A stretch of 34,003 nt of DNA from an uncultured Lachnospiraceae bacterium (GTDB taxonomy: Bacteria > Bacillota > Clostridia > Lachnospirales > Lachnospiraceae). Below, in pieces: positions 17,973-26,457 of the stretch. Below the pieces are notes generated by a model that saw nothing but the letters and a program-made list of their open reading frames with translations, was not told the origin of the DNA and searched no databases. The DNA lies in the NCBI GenBank assembly GCA_946629665.1, contig CAMOYC010000006.1, forward strand, positions 1 through 34,003, given 5' to 3'. Positions within the stretch are counted from its first letter, which is position 1. Each line of letters starts with the position of its first letter. Both the position numbers and the translations under genes were made by a program.

Positions 17973-17988
17973 TAACTATAATTAGTTA
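17973..17988. promoter_or_regulatory. Dyad TAACTA-N4-TAGTTA overlapping a -10 (operator candidate 2)
   Basis: This 16-bp dyad contains TATAAT at 17977-17982 on the plus strand, about 60 bp before the secreted-protein gene, so a bound protein would cover the -10. The half-site (A)ACTA/TAGTT is shared with the tandem palindromes upstream of apbE. The -35 is poorly conserved. Confidence 0.45.
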
Positions 17989-18045
17989 ATACTTGCAACC
18001 ATCAACCCATGCCACAATCATTTCCACATTAGTAAGGAGGAAACA

Positions 18046-19184
18046 ATGAAAAAAATGCATTCTATCCTGACTGTCATTTTATCCTTTGCTCTTGCATTGG
18101 GGCTTTGTCCCGTTCATTCGTTTGCAGAGGGTGCCGCAGTCAAAAGCTGGAAGGATCTCTATTCCGAGCTTGGCGTAACCGCCTCTGCAGAGGAGGGCTA
18201 TTATGACGCCGTTACCAGCGCAACTTCTTTTTCCAGCCGTCATGCAGGTGACATCCCGGATGTAGTACATCGTGTAACGGATGCGGATGGCAAGACGACT
18301 GTACTTGACGGGGTTGTTCTTCCGGGGCTCAGGTAAATGTTACACCGGCCCTCGGTTCCACGGATTACACGGACAGCAGTTCCTACGGCACTGACGGACT
18401 TGTAATCTATCCGGATGATACCGTAGAGGGTTATGTCTGGAATAACTACCTGAAAGCCATGTACGCTGTCACCGTCTCTGACGGGACCACAACGGTCGGC
18501 GCGCTTCCATGGATTGATTTCTATGGAGAACAGTCCACTTCCGGATTCCATTATAACAAGATCCAGGTTGCTTTAAACAGCGGCACTTCCGTTGGCAAGA
18601 ACAAGGCAACCGTCCACCGCTATGATGCTTTCTACGAGAATGGCTCTGTAAAACCCAGAGATTATACCGTAACTGTATATGCGGATGGATTTGCACCGCT
18701 TACCGCTACAGTAACTGTTCCTACCCTTTCCGGAAAGCTGGATAAGGATATCACGGGTGCGGATACTTATGTTGCAAACAAGGACAATTATACCGAAGCA
18801 AGTTACGCTGCTTTTGAGGAGGCTTTGACGAAAGCGAAGGAAGTTGCCGCAAAAAGCAATGCAACCGATGAAGAGATCACGGAAGCAAGAAAGGCACTCT
18901 CCGATGCAGAAAAAGCTCTGGTCACCAAGGTTACTCTTAAGGCAAAAGCGAAAAAAGTAAAAGCCGGAAAGAGTCTGAAACTGACTGCCACTGTAAAGAC
19001 CAGCAAGGCAAAACCCGTTAACAAGACATTGAAGTGGACATCATCCAACACAAAATATGCTACCGTAAACAATAAGGGTCTTGTGAAGGCAAAGGAAGCC
19101 GGCAAGGGCAAGACCGTGAAGATCATGGTACAGTCAACAGACGGAACGAACAAGAAGAAATCCGTAAAGATCAAGATCAACTAA
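18046..19184 (+). pseudogene. Secreted FIVAR/BIG2 surface protein, broken by a 1-nt frameshift
   Basis: Two ORFs (18046-18336 and the frame containing 18459-19184) read as one protein once one base is added in the GGGG run at 18324-18327; the sequence then continues as VLPGAQVNVTP. The repaired length is exactly 380 codons (379 residues plus stop). It has a signal peptide (residues 1 to about 27), a conserved N-terminal domain with DAVTSATSFSSRHAG, a FIVAR-like helical repeat (NYTEASYAAFEEAL ... ARKALSDAEKAL), and a C-terminal BIG2 Ig-like domain (KTLKWTSSNTKYATVNNKG). AAGGAGGAAACA precedes the ATG. It is divergent from the apbE operon. The break may be real, phase-variable or a sequencing error. 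Confidence 0.75.
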
Positions 19185-19238
19185 GGAACTGTCCGGATGT
19201 CAACTGACACCCCGGCTATGGACGAATCCTAAGAAAAA

Positions 19239-19290
19239 AGACACCGCTTCATTTTTCATTCAGGGAGGAAGAAAAATGATCGCGGTGTCT
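19239..19290. terminator. Bidirectional terminator between convergent genes
   Basis: AGACACCGC (19239-19247) pairs with GCGGTGTCT (19282-19290), and the helix continues inward with TCATTTTTC (19249-19257) and GAAAAATGA (19271-19279). Plus-strand transcripts end in CTTTTT and minus-strand ones in TTTTTTC. It serves the secreted-protein gene and the methyltransferase operon. Confidence 0.85.
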
Positions 19291-19344
19291 CTTTTTATGC
19301 TTATGAGACTCAGCAAGGAGTCTTGTATTGTCTTTTTGCTCCTG

Positions 19345-20205
19345 TCATACCGTCCATCTGCCAGATGCGCCGCAGGGCAGTACCAGGCCGTTTGTGCTGA
19401 CCGGAAGGCCGATCTCCTGGGATTCCACCCGGCCTCCGTGTTTCTTCTCGATCAGAGATCCCAGCATATAGGAAAGCACAGCGGGCTGGAGTCCGGTGGT
19501 ATAGGAATTGATCAGGAAAAACAGGGGATCTTTGGAGAGCAGTTTCTCGCAAAGCCGGATCAGAGGAAAGATTTTTTCCTCAATCTTCCAGATCTCCCCT
19601 TTCGGCCCTCTTCCGTAGGAGGGAGGATCCATGATGATCCCGTCATAGTGGTTGCCCCGGCGGATCTCCCGCTCGACGAACTTCACACAGTCATCCACCA
19701 GCCAGCGGATCGGTGCATCCCCGAGGCCGGAAGCCACTGCATTTTCTTTGGCCCAGGTCACCATACCCTTGGAGGCATCCACATGGACCACAGAAGCGCC
19801 TGCCGCTGCCGCTGCTAAAGTAGCCCCTCCGGTGTAGGCAAAGAGGTTCAGGACCTTGATGGGCCTGCCAGCCCGGCGGATCTTCTCGGAAAACCAGTCC
19901 CAGTTGACCGCCTGCTCCGGGAAGAGCCCGGTATGTTTAAAATGAAAGGGTTTTAAATGGAAGGTCAGATTCCGGTAATGGATGTCCCACTGCTCCGGCA
20001 GATCAAAGAACTCCCACTCTCCGCCCCCGCGGCTGCTGCGATGATAATGGGCGTTCAGCTTTCTCCAGCGCCGGTCCTGCCGTTTGGTATCCCAGATCAC
20101 CTGAGGGTCCGGCCGCAGCAGGATGTATTTCCCCCAACGCTCCAGTTTCTCTCCCTTGCTGCAGTCTATCACTTCATATTCTTTCCATTGATCGGCAATC
20201 CACAT
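19345..20205 (-). CDS. Class I SAM-dependent methyltransferase, RlmI-like
   Basis: This 286-residue protein has SAM motif I VLNLFAYTGGATLAA (118-132), the acidic motif II region HVDASKGMVTWAKEN, and the catalytic IIMDPPSYGRG (190-200). It belongs to the Methyltrans_SAM family related to RlmI/RlmK but has no evident N-terminal PUA domain, so the target (probably 23S rRNA cytosine or guanine) is inferred. GGGGAG lies 9 nt before the ATG, 20 nt after the end of the transglutaminase-like gene, so it is probably the last gene of the MoxR operon. Confidence 0.88.
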   Translation of the reverse strand: MWIADQWKEYEVIDCSKGEKLERWGKYILLRPDPQVIWDTKRQDRRWRKLNAHYHRSSRGGGEWEFFDLPEQWDIHYRNLTFHLKPFHFKHTGLFPEQAVNWDWFSEKIRRAGRPIKVLNLFAYTGGATLAAAAAGASVVHVDASKGMVTWAKENAVASGLGDAPIRWLVDDCVKFVEREIRRGNHYDGIIMDPPSYGRGPKGEIWKIEEKIFPLIRLCEKLLSKDPLFFLINSYTTGLQPAVLSYMLGSLIEKKHGGRVESQEIGLPVSTNGLVLPCGASGRWTV

Positions 20206-20225
20206 AAGTCTTTTCTCCCCTTTCT

Positions 20226-23200
20226 TTAGAGTAAATGCAGTCGGAATATCCTGTGAACAAAATGGATCCGTCCTGCCATTTTCCTGCGGACCGTATTCAG
20301 GTAGCGGACCGCTTTTTCTGCCTCTGCCCGGGTCAGTTCCCTCGGAGCATAGACCGCCTTCTGCCGGATCCGGATCATTTCAGCCAGTTTTCGCTTCGAT
20401 AGCGTGCCGTCCAGAGCCAGCAGGCGCTGCTCGGTCCGGCAGGTACGATTATCCCGGCATTCTTTCCATTTTTTCTGATTCTTCCCGGCCACCTCAAGTT
20501 CCAGAGCGTCCAGGGTGCTGATCAGCCGGTCATAATGGAGAACAACCAGCTCTCCGTATCTGCCCCGCTCATAGAGGCTTCGGCCCTTCCAGGCAAAGAT
20601 AGCTGTGTGGAAGACAAAGCGCAGGAGCATAAACACAAGCAGGAAGGCCAGTCCGATCCCGAGAGTCATCAGCAGGAGTATCAGTGCACTCCGTCCTTCC
20701 CCGGCTGTTTCGCTCTGCAGATCCATCTCCTCTTCCTGAGCCTGAGATTTTTCTTCGGTCTTGTCCTTCTTGGACCCCCGGTCCGATTCTGTGGCCTGAT
20801 CCGTGTCCTCTTTTTCCCGGGAATTTTCATCCTTTTTCTTTTGCTCTTCTTTACGGGACTCCTGTTGATCTTTTTCTTTCCCGCTGTCCTCATCGCCTGG
20901 CTTTGTTTCCTGCTCTTTATCCAGAGCATTTTCTTTGTCATCAGAAGTATTCTCCGGGTCTTTTTCCGGATCCTGGCTGGCCAGGGCAGCTTCTTCCTTA
21001 TAGTAAGGCTGCCCCATCATCTCCTCGTATTCCGGTAATACTTCAACCGGGATCCAGCCCTTCTCTTCGATATAGACTTCCGGCCAGGCATGGGCGTATT
21101 CTTCCGTGATCGTCTCGTTTCTCACGCCGCCTTTCCCCTGCCCGGGAGGCAGGATATAGCCTTCCACGTACCGGGCCGGGATTCCGTAATAGCGGAACAT
21201 AAGTACAGCCGCGGCTGCATAGTGCACATCATATCCTTTTTTATTGTCACGGAAAAACCATTCCGCGAAATCTTTCTCCGCCGTCAGTTTTCCGGGGTTT
21301 TCATCATAGGTGACCGATCTGTTCAGCCAGGTCTGGACCCGTCCGATGATCGATGTTACGGTATCATTCTTACGCCGGCCGTCCTCCAGGGTCTTCTGGA
21401 GGAGAGTCTGGATCTTCCGGTCCAGGAGCAGGCAGGTGGCATCCACGTAATTACTGTAGATACCGGCATTCTCATCTTCCCCGTTCAGCCGGCTCATCCT
21501 GCCTGCCGCAGAGGGCAGGAGGGTCATGCTCCATCGATTGCGTCCGAGAAAGCCGGAAGCCCTCATGGTTTCTCCGGTACCTACCAGGCAATCCGTCTCC
21601 GTGGTGTACCAGGCCGGGTCTGCTTCGTAAGGAACGTACATATATTTTCTGCTGCCACCCACATTCTGCAGGGACAGGGAGTAGCTTGTTTTCCTGATGG
21701 AGGGATCTTTCCGGTCTGAGGACAGGTACCGCCTCATCCCCTTAGCCAGCTGGGAAAGGCCGTAAAAGTCTGCTTTCTCATGCAGATAGTCTGTCACCGA
21801 GACCCATCCTCCGCTCTGGGCGGTCCAGTCTCCTGTGTAGGAATTCTGCAGGGAGAGACCACCTACTGTTTCCATCATCCGGATCATCTCCTGGTCCGCT
21901 CCCCAGAGATTATCCTCAAAGATAATCCCGGTAAAGCCACGCAGATAGATTCCGTCCCGGCTGCCGGTGCGCACTTTCAGGTCCGGGCTGTCATCCCGGG
22001 CCATCTTTCCGGCTTTCATCAGATCTCCGTCCGGGAGCACTCCTGCATCCTGGTGATAACGAAGACTGTCAAGCCATTTGCCTGCCGCGCTCCTCCCGGA
22101 TCCCATCTGCAGGCCGCCAATGCTCAGAATACAGACGATCAGCAGCATGGGCAAGGCTCCGATGGCTGACCCCCAGGTGGACGGGGCGATCAGCAGCAGG
22201 TAAAACAAAAGAAGGCAGACCAGGGCTGTGATCCCCGGCTGCGTTCCGACCCTGAGCACAGGAATCAGAAAAGCCACAGAAAGCAGAAAAGTCAGCAGAG
22301 CAGGCCATCTTTTCCTCAACTTCCCGCCCAAACCGGTCAGCAGCATGCTGACTGCCAGGCCTGCCGCGATCTGGCAAAGGATCCTTCCGGCTCCTTCCGA
22401 CAGGTCAATGATCCCGATTCCGAAAGATTCCTGCAGGATTCCGGGAAAGCCCAGCCTGACTCCGGCATCTTTCAGAAGCACCGCCATCTGGTTCCAGCCG
22501 TCCCCGAACCCCCGGCGGGGCCAGGGCAGGGCCATAGCCAGAAGCGGCAATAGGAAGAATACAGTTACTGTCAGCCATTTTCTTGCTCCAAGATGGATCT
22601 CGCTCCTGCCGGAGTCCATGAGAACAAACAGGAAAGCCAGGCCAAAGGCCGCCAGGGACAGCACCAATCCGGTGTAGGTCCAGCCGGTCTGCCCGCAGAA
22701 CAGCCAAAGCAGGGACAACATGGAAAAGGCCAGGGTAAAGGCCGGTCCGATCCCGGTAAGGGACGTATCCTCCAGGCGGTCCGGATCGCGGAAATGATAG
22801 GCCTCGTCACTGTTTCCGAACTGCGGCTCCCAATCTTCCTCCATCCGATAGACGGAAGTTCCGCACCAATCCGGAAGGACCGCGCTTCCCATCCAGTAGT
22901 CGGTCAGGTATATGATCTCGCTGCACAGGTTCTTATATTCCTCCGGGATCTCCGCCAGGGCAGGTATGTCATGCTCGTAAAAGGATGCCCGAAAGAGAAG
23001 GCTGAAGGTCTCATCCAGCATGGAGAGATTCTCCACACGCCGGAGGATCCATTCTCCCTTAAAGTCACTGCGCCAGCAAAGAAAATGAGGCTGGCCCCTC
23101 TCCACCAGATGCTGGGACAGGGACACATACATCTCGACCAGCTCATCGATCCTCCAGATCTTCTTCTGATCCATCCGGGTCTCCAGAAACAGGACCGGCA

Positions 23201-23894
23201 TGTGACGGACCGGGCTCTCCAGTTCCTTCACCATATAGTCATCGCTTTTTCCGGTAAGTTTCCAGTGGATCTGCCGCAGGGAATCCTCCTGCTGATAGGG
23301 CCGCACACCGGACCAGGAGGTAGGGTCCGTTCCCCTCCGGTTGGCTATATCCTCCTCCCCGTAGAGGTTGGAGGTACCCGGCTCCAGACTGATCTCCGGT
23401 TCCCGGGTTTCCGGCAGGACCATCAGTTCCTGGTCCTGATCCAGGGGAATGACCTTCAGGAACAGGCCGTAAAGGCCAGGCAGACGGGCAGAGTCCGCCT
23501 GCAGACGGATCAGGCCCAGGTATTCAGGCCGGATCTCCAGACGTGCCTGCCAGACGCTGTCACCCACATAGGTAAGCTTCAGGATTACAGGATCTTCGTC
23601 TCCCATAAAATAAGAACTCAGCTTCACCCGGACCGTACCTGCAAACAAAGGCAGTTTCCTGCCGGGAGCCTGCAGACGGATCACGGCAGTTATTTTTTTC
23701 TTTTTTACGGTATAGGCGGGCAGATCGATGCTGCAGCGCATATCCCCAGGCAGCAGCAGATCGTAGACCAGCCCGATGCAAGCTGCCAGGACCAGTGAGG
23801 CTGACAGCCAGACCGCATAGTTTCCGCCAAGGAAAATACTTAACAGCACCACCGTACAGACGGCAATGCCCGCCGATATTCTCCTTATTTTCAT
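20226..23894 (-). CDS. DUF58-transglutaminase-like membrane fusion protein
   Basis: This 1222-residue protein joins two normally separate partners. Residues 1-370 have two N-terminal TM helices and a DUF58 domain with the signature SGVRPYQQEDSLRQIHWK (195-212). Seven or so TM helices follow (about 383-595), then an extracytoplasmic part with a transglutaminase-like domain (about 850-960), a highly charged Glu/Lys linker (about 965-1060), one TM helix and a cytoplasmic tail. The catalytic Cys position reads KGYDVHYA (Asp889), His935 (AHAW) remains, and the third residue is Glu951. Its ATG overlaps the moxR stop (ATGA). Probably part of an envelope-associated MoxR system. Confidence 0.88.
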   Translation of the reverse strand: MKIRRISAGIAVCTVVLLSIFLGGNYAVWLSASLVLAACIGLVYDLLLPGDMRCSIDLPAYTVKKKKITAVIRLQAPGRKLPLFAGTVRVKLSSYFMGDEDPVILKLTYVGDSVWQARLEIRPEYLGLIRLQADSARLPGLYGLFLKVIPLDQDQELMVLPETREPEISLEPGTSNLYGEEDIANRRGTDPTSWSGVRPYQQEDSLRQIHWKLTGKSDDYMVKELESPVRHMPVLFLETRMDQKKIWRIDELVEMYVSLSQHLVERGQPHFLCWRSDFKGEWILRRVENLSMLDETFSLLFRASFYEHDIPALAEIPEEYKNLCSEIIYLTDYWMGSAVLPDWCGTSVYRMEEDWEPQFGNSDEAYHFRDPDRLEDTSLTGIGPAFTLAFSMLSLLWLFCGQTGWTYTGLVLSLAAFGLAFLFVLMDSGRSEIHLGARKWLTVTVFFLLPLLAMALPWPRRGFGDGWNQMAVLLKDAGVRLGFPGILQESFGIGIIDLSEGAGRILCQIAAGLAVSMLLTGLGGKLRKRWPALLTFLLSVAFLIPVLRVGTQPGITALVCLLLFYLLLIAPSTWGSAIGALPMLLIVCILSIGGLQMGSGRSAAGKWLDSLRYHQDAGVLPDGDLMKAGKMARDDSPDLKVRTGSRDGIYLRGFTGIIFEDNLWGADQEMIRMMETVGGLSLQNSYTGDWTAQSGGWVSVTDYLHEKADFYGLSQLAKGMRRYLSSDRKDPSIRKTSYSLSLQNVGGSRKYMYVPYEADPAWYTTETDCLVGTGETMRASGFLGRNRWSMTLLPSAAGRMSRLNGEDENAGIYSNYVDATCLLLDRKIQTLLQKTLEDGRRKNDTVTSIIGRVQTWLNRSVTYDENPGKLTAEKDFAEWFFRDNKKGYDVHYAAAAVLMFRYYGIPARYVEGYILPPGQGKGGVRNETITEEYAHAWPEVYIEEKGWIPVEVLPEYEEMMGQPYYKEEAALASQDPEKDPENTSDDKENALDKEQETKPGDEDSGKEKDQQESRKEEQKKKDENSREKEDTDQATESDRGSKKDKTEEKSQAQEEEMDLQSETAGEGRSALILLLMTLGIGLAFLLVFMLLRFVFHTAIFAWKGRSLYERGRYGELVVLHYDRLISTLDALELEVAGKNQKKWKECRDNRTCRTEQRLLALDGTLSKRKLAEMIRIRQKAVYAPRELTRAEAEKAVRYLNTVRRKMAGRIHFVHRIFRLHLL

Positions 23895-24823
23895 CGTTTA
23901 TCCGGCACCCTTACCTTTCCGCAGATCTCCCGGGTCACACGGACCGCATCATGGTCGGACAGTCTTGCCCGGGAGTGGAGGATCAGCCGGTGTCTGTAGA
24001 CATCCACGATCACATCCTGCACATCCTCCGGCACCACATAATCTCTTCCTGCCAGATAGGCTCCTGCCTTGCACATGCGGACCAGAGCCAGAGAACCTCT
24101 GGGGCTGACCCCCAGCTGCACCATCTCATGTTTTCTGGAGGCTTCCGCCAGCAGGGCAACATACTCATAGATCAGGGGGGAAACTTTTACCGCATTTACT
24201 TCCTCCCGCATGGCCAGAAGCTCCTCTGCGGTGATCACACAGGAAACCTGGTCGATCGGGTCGGAATGTCCTCTTGCTGCAAGAAGTTTCACCTCATCTT
24301 CCACACCGGGATATCCCATGGACAGCTGGATCGCAAAACGGTCTAGCTGGGATTCCGGCAAAGGCATGGTTCCGGAAGATCCCACGGGGTTCTGGGTGGC
24401 AAATACAATAAAGGGATCCGGCAGAGTCCTGGTCACTCCATCCACAGTGACCTGCCCTTCCTCCATTACCTCCAGCAGGGCGGACTGGGTCCGGCTGGAG
24501 GTCCGGTTAATCTCGTCGGCCAGCAGCAGGTTGGTCATTACCGCACCTTCCCGAAAAGAAAATGTTCCGGCCTCCTTGTCATAATAATAGAATCCGGTCA
24601 CGTCAGAAGGCATGACATCCGGCGTGAACTGGATTCGCCGATAGGATAAACCTAAAGACCTGGAAAAAGCCAGGGCCATGGTTGTTTTCCCCACCCCGGG
24701 CACGTCTTCCATCAGGATGTGGCCGCCGGAGAGGATCGCCATCCAGACCTTGCGGATGATCTCACGCTTTCCCATGATCACTTTATTTACTTCGTCAAGT
24801 ATCGCTTTTGCTTTGTTTTCCAA
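23891..24823 (-). CDS. MoxR-family AAA+ ATPase
   Basis: With a TTG start at 24823 the protein is 310 residues (MENKAKAILDEVNKVIMGK). The site GGAGG lies 8 nt upstream, whereas the 335-residue track start is in hairpin sequence without a ribosome binding site. Walker A is GVGKT (43-47, in EDVPGVGKT), Walker B LLADEINR, and ATQNP follows as sensor 1. MoxR ATPases act as chaperones with DUF58/VWA partners. Here the partner is the next gene, overlapping by ATGA. Confidence 0.94.
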   Translation of the reverse strand: MENKAKAILDEVNKVIMGKREIIRKVWMAILSGGHILMEDVPGVGKTTMALAFSRSLGLSYRRIQFTPDVMPSDVTGFYYYDKEAGTFSFREGAVMTNLLLADEINRTSSRTQSALLEVMEEGQVTVDGVTRTLPDPFIVFATQNPVGSSGTMPLPESQLDRFAIQLSMGYPGVEDEVKLLAARGHSDPIDQVSCVITAEELLAMREEVNAVKVSPLIYEYVALLAEASRKHEMVQLGVSPRGSLALVRMCKAGAYLAGRDYVVPEDVQDVIVDVYRHRLILHSRARLSDHDAVRVTREICGKVRVPDKR

Positions 24824-24852
24824 TGAATTTTCCTCCGAGGGGAATGAAAAGC

Positions 24853-24887
24853 GCCGGCACCGGTGGCAAGAGGCCACAGGTACCGGC
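24853..24887 (-). terminator. Strong hairpin between superoxide reductase and moxR
   Basis: GCCGGCACCGGTGGC (24853-24867) and GCCACAGGTACCGGC (24873-24887) form a 15-bp GC-rich stem with one G-U pair and one mismatch; the loop is 5 nt. On the minus strand CTTTTCATT follows. It could end the superoxide reductase transcript or attenuate read-through into moxR. Confidence 0.6.
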
Positions 24888-24938
24888 ACCGTATTCATTC
24901 AATCTTTGATCAGCCAGGATAAGTGCTGGGCCTGTCAA

Positions 24939-25316
24939 TTATTTTCCTTCCCAAAGTCCGTGAAGGTTACAGTATTCCAGTGCGGATACAAATTCCTCAC
25001 CGTCAGCCAGCAGGAACTCTGCATAAGGCTTCTCAGCCGGTTTCAGATACTTGATCTGTCCGCCCTTTGTCGTGTTGATCGCGATGAACTGGATATAATG
25101 AGCATCCAGCATCGGATGTTCTACGGATCCTACTGCCACACAAACTTTATTACCCTCAACAGTCACAGCGGGAACATGCTTCTCTGCAGCGGCATCTGTT
25201 GTTCCGGGAATGAGAACTTCCATATCCTCGCCACAGCAAACAGTACCACAAGGGGAATCAATTAAAGTAGCGATGATCTTCTTGCACTTGTTACATCTGC
25301 TAATTTTCCATGCCAT
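24939..25316 (-). CDS. dfx: Superoxide reductase (desulfoferrodoxin, 2Fe type)
   Basis: This 125-residue protein has both iron centres. The N-terminal desulforedoxin-like centre I uses C8-x2-C11 and C27-C28. The catalytic centre II is EKHVP (H47), EHPM (H67), H73, and C116/H119 in CNLHGLW. It reduces superoxide to peroxide without making oxygen, as suits an anaerobe. Electrons would come from rubredoxin or a similar carrier, not encoded here. It has its own strong promoter. Confidence 0.95.
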   Translation of the reverse strand: MAWKISRCNKCKKIIATLIDSPCGTVCCGEDMEVLIPGTTDAAAEKHVPAVTVEGNKVCVAVGSVEHPMLDAHYIQFIAINTTKGGQIKYLKPAEKPYAEFLLADGEEFVSALEYCNLHGLWEGK

Positions 25317-25335
25317 AGTTATACTCCTTTCAATG

Positions 25336-25360
25336 ACAGAGCCGGTTAGGGAAGCTCTGC
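25336..25360 (-). promoter_or_regulatory. Hairpin in the superoxide reductase leader
   Basis: In the transcript CAGAGC and GCTCTG form a 6-bp stem with an 11-nt loop, shortly before the AAAGGAG site. It may stabilise the message or tune translation. Small and unproven. Confidence 0.35.
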
Positions 25361-25400
25361 ATCATACACAACATAGAACAATAAACCTCTTCAAAATGTA

Positions 25401-25434
25401 CATATATAATACAATATATATGATTTAAAGTCAA
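25401..25434 (-). promoter_or_regulatory. Superoxide reductase promoter with overlapping dyad
   Basis: On the minus strand TTGACT (25429-25434) and TATTAT (25406-25411) are 17 bp apart, close to the sigma-A consensus. An 8-bp inverted repeat CATATATA-N6-TATATATG (25401-25422) covers the -10 and half the spacer, as a repressor site would. It is not a clear PerR or Fur box. Confidence 0.65.
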
Positions 25435-25489
25435 TCAAACTCCACCGCAGATCAGACGCTTTTCAAAACTGTCTGACAGAGACTTTTCA

Positions 25490-26431
25490 TCACATTTTCA
25501 GGCAGAGATAAGCGAAGTATCCTGCGTAGAAAAGAAGGAGGAGCGCACCTCCCGGCCTGGTCAGTTTCCGCTTTCTTACCACCAGGATCCAGAGCAGGAC
25601 CGCTGCAGCGATCGCAATGATCCCGTCTACGAGGAACTCCGGGGAAAATACGACCGGACAGATCAGGCCTGTGGTACCCACAACAAACAAAATATTGAAA
25701 ATATTGCTGCCTACGATATTGCCGATCGCGATATCCGCACTTCCTTTTCTGGCAGCCGTCACGGAAGTGAACAGTTCCGGGAGAGAGGTTCCCAGGGCAA
25801 CCACAGTCAGGGCGATAAATCTTTCACTCATTCCCAGAATCCGTGAGATTGCCGTCGCCGCATCGACAGCCACATCGGACCCCTTTATGATCATGATAAT
25901 CCCCACGATCGTCAGCAAGATCAGCAGCCAGATCGGCTTATCCTTATTGGCTGCCGCCTCCTCCTCGCCATCCGATTGACGGGCCATCCGAAACAGGTAG
26001 ATCATGAATCCGATGAAGAATACCCAGAGGATCACTCCTTCGAAAAAACCAATCTTATGATCCGTCATCCCCAGTACCAGCAGGAGAACCGTCATGGCTA
26101 TCATAAAAGGCATTTCCACCTTCACGGTACTCTCGGCCACCGCGATGGGAATCAGGACCGCTGACAGTCCAAGGATCACCAGAACATTAATAATATTACT
26201 GCCCAGCACATTTCCGATCGTGATGGCTGCGCTGCCTTTTAAAGCGGATGCGATGCTGACTGCAGCCTCCGGGGCACTGGTCCCCATCGCCACGATCGTC
26301 AGACCGATCACCAATTGGGGAATCCCGAACTTACCTGCAATTCCCGCAGCACCATCAACAAACCAATCTGCCCCTTTCATCAGAAGGACAAATCCTATGA
26401 TCAACAGACCAAGCTGGATTAATATCTCCAT
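25490..26431 (-). CDS. CaCA-family Na+/Ca2+ (K+-independent) exchanger
   Basis: This 313-residue membrane protein has two inverted alpha-repeats. The first is AMGTSAPEAAVSIASAL (48-64) with GNVLGSNIIN, the second ALGTSLPELFTSVTAA with GNIVGSNIFN. The two GTS-x-PE motifs hold the ion-binding Glu. About ten TM helices are expected. Family members (YrbG-like) exchange Ca2+ for Na+ or H+; the exact ion is not certain. It lies 26 nt after thrH, with AAAGGA before the ATG, so the two are co-transcribed. Confidence 0.92.
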   Translation of the reverse strand: MEILIQLGLLIIGFVLLMKGADWFVDGAAGIAGKFGIPQLVIGLTIVAMGTSAPEAAVSIASALKGSAAITIGNVLGSNIINVLVILGLSAVLIPIAVAESTVKVEMPFMIAMTVLLLVLGMTDHKIGFFEGVILWVFFIGFMIYLFRMARQSDGEEEAAANKDKPIWLLILLTIVGIIMIIKGSDVAVDAATAISRILGMSERFIALTVVALGTSLPELFTSVTAARKGSADIAIGNIVGSNIFNILFVVGTTGLICPVVFSPEFLVDGIIAIAAAVLLWILVVRKRKLTRPGGALLLLFYAGYFAYLCLKM

Positions 26432-26457
26432 TTTTAATCCTTTCTTTCCAACCGTTC

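Larger units (their letters stand above)
17614..18045. other. Divergent intergenic region (432 bp) between apbE and the secreted-protein gene
   Basis: This AT-rich stretch separates the minus-strand apbE operon from the plus-strand secreted protein. It contains candidate promoters and two palindrome clusters, listed separately. The 62-codon ORF at 17770-17958 has no ribosome binding site or recognisable sequence and is not called. No RNA gene is seen. Confidence 0.6.

Noticed and set aside
19276-19818. 180-codon plus-strand ORF preceded by GGAGG
   Set aside because: The Shine-Dalgarno-like sequence and ATG lie in the terminator hairpin, and the body is antisense to the methyltransferase.
22593-23798. 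401-codon plus-strand ORF
   Set aside because: Antisense shadow of the DUF58-transglutaminase gene; low-complexity His/Gln/Pro-rich translation.
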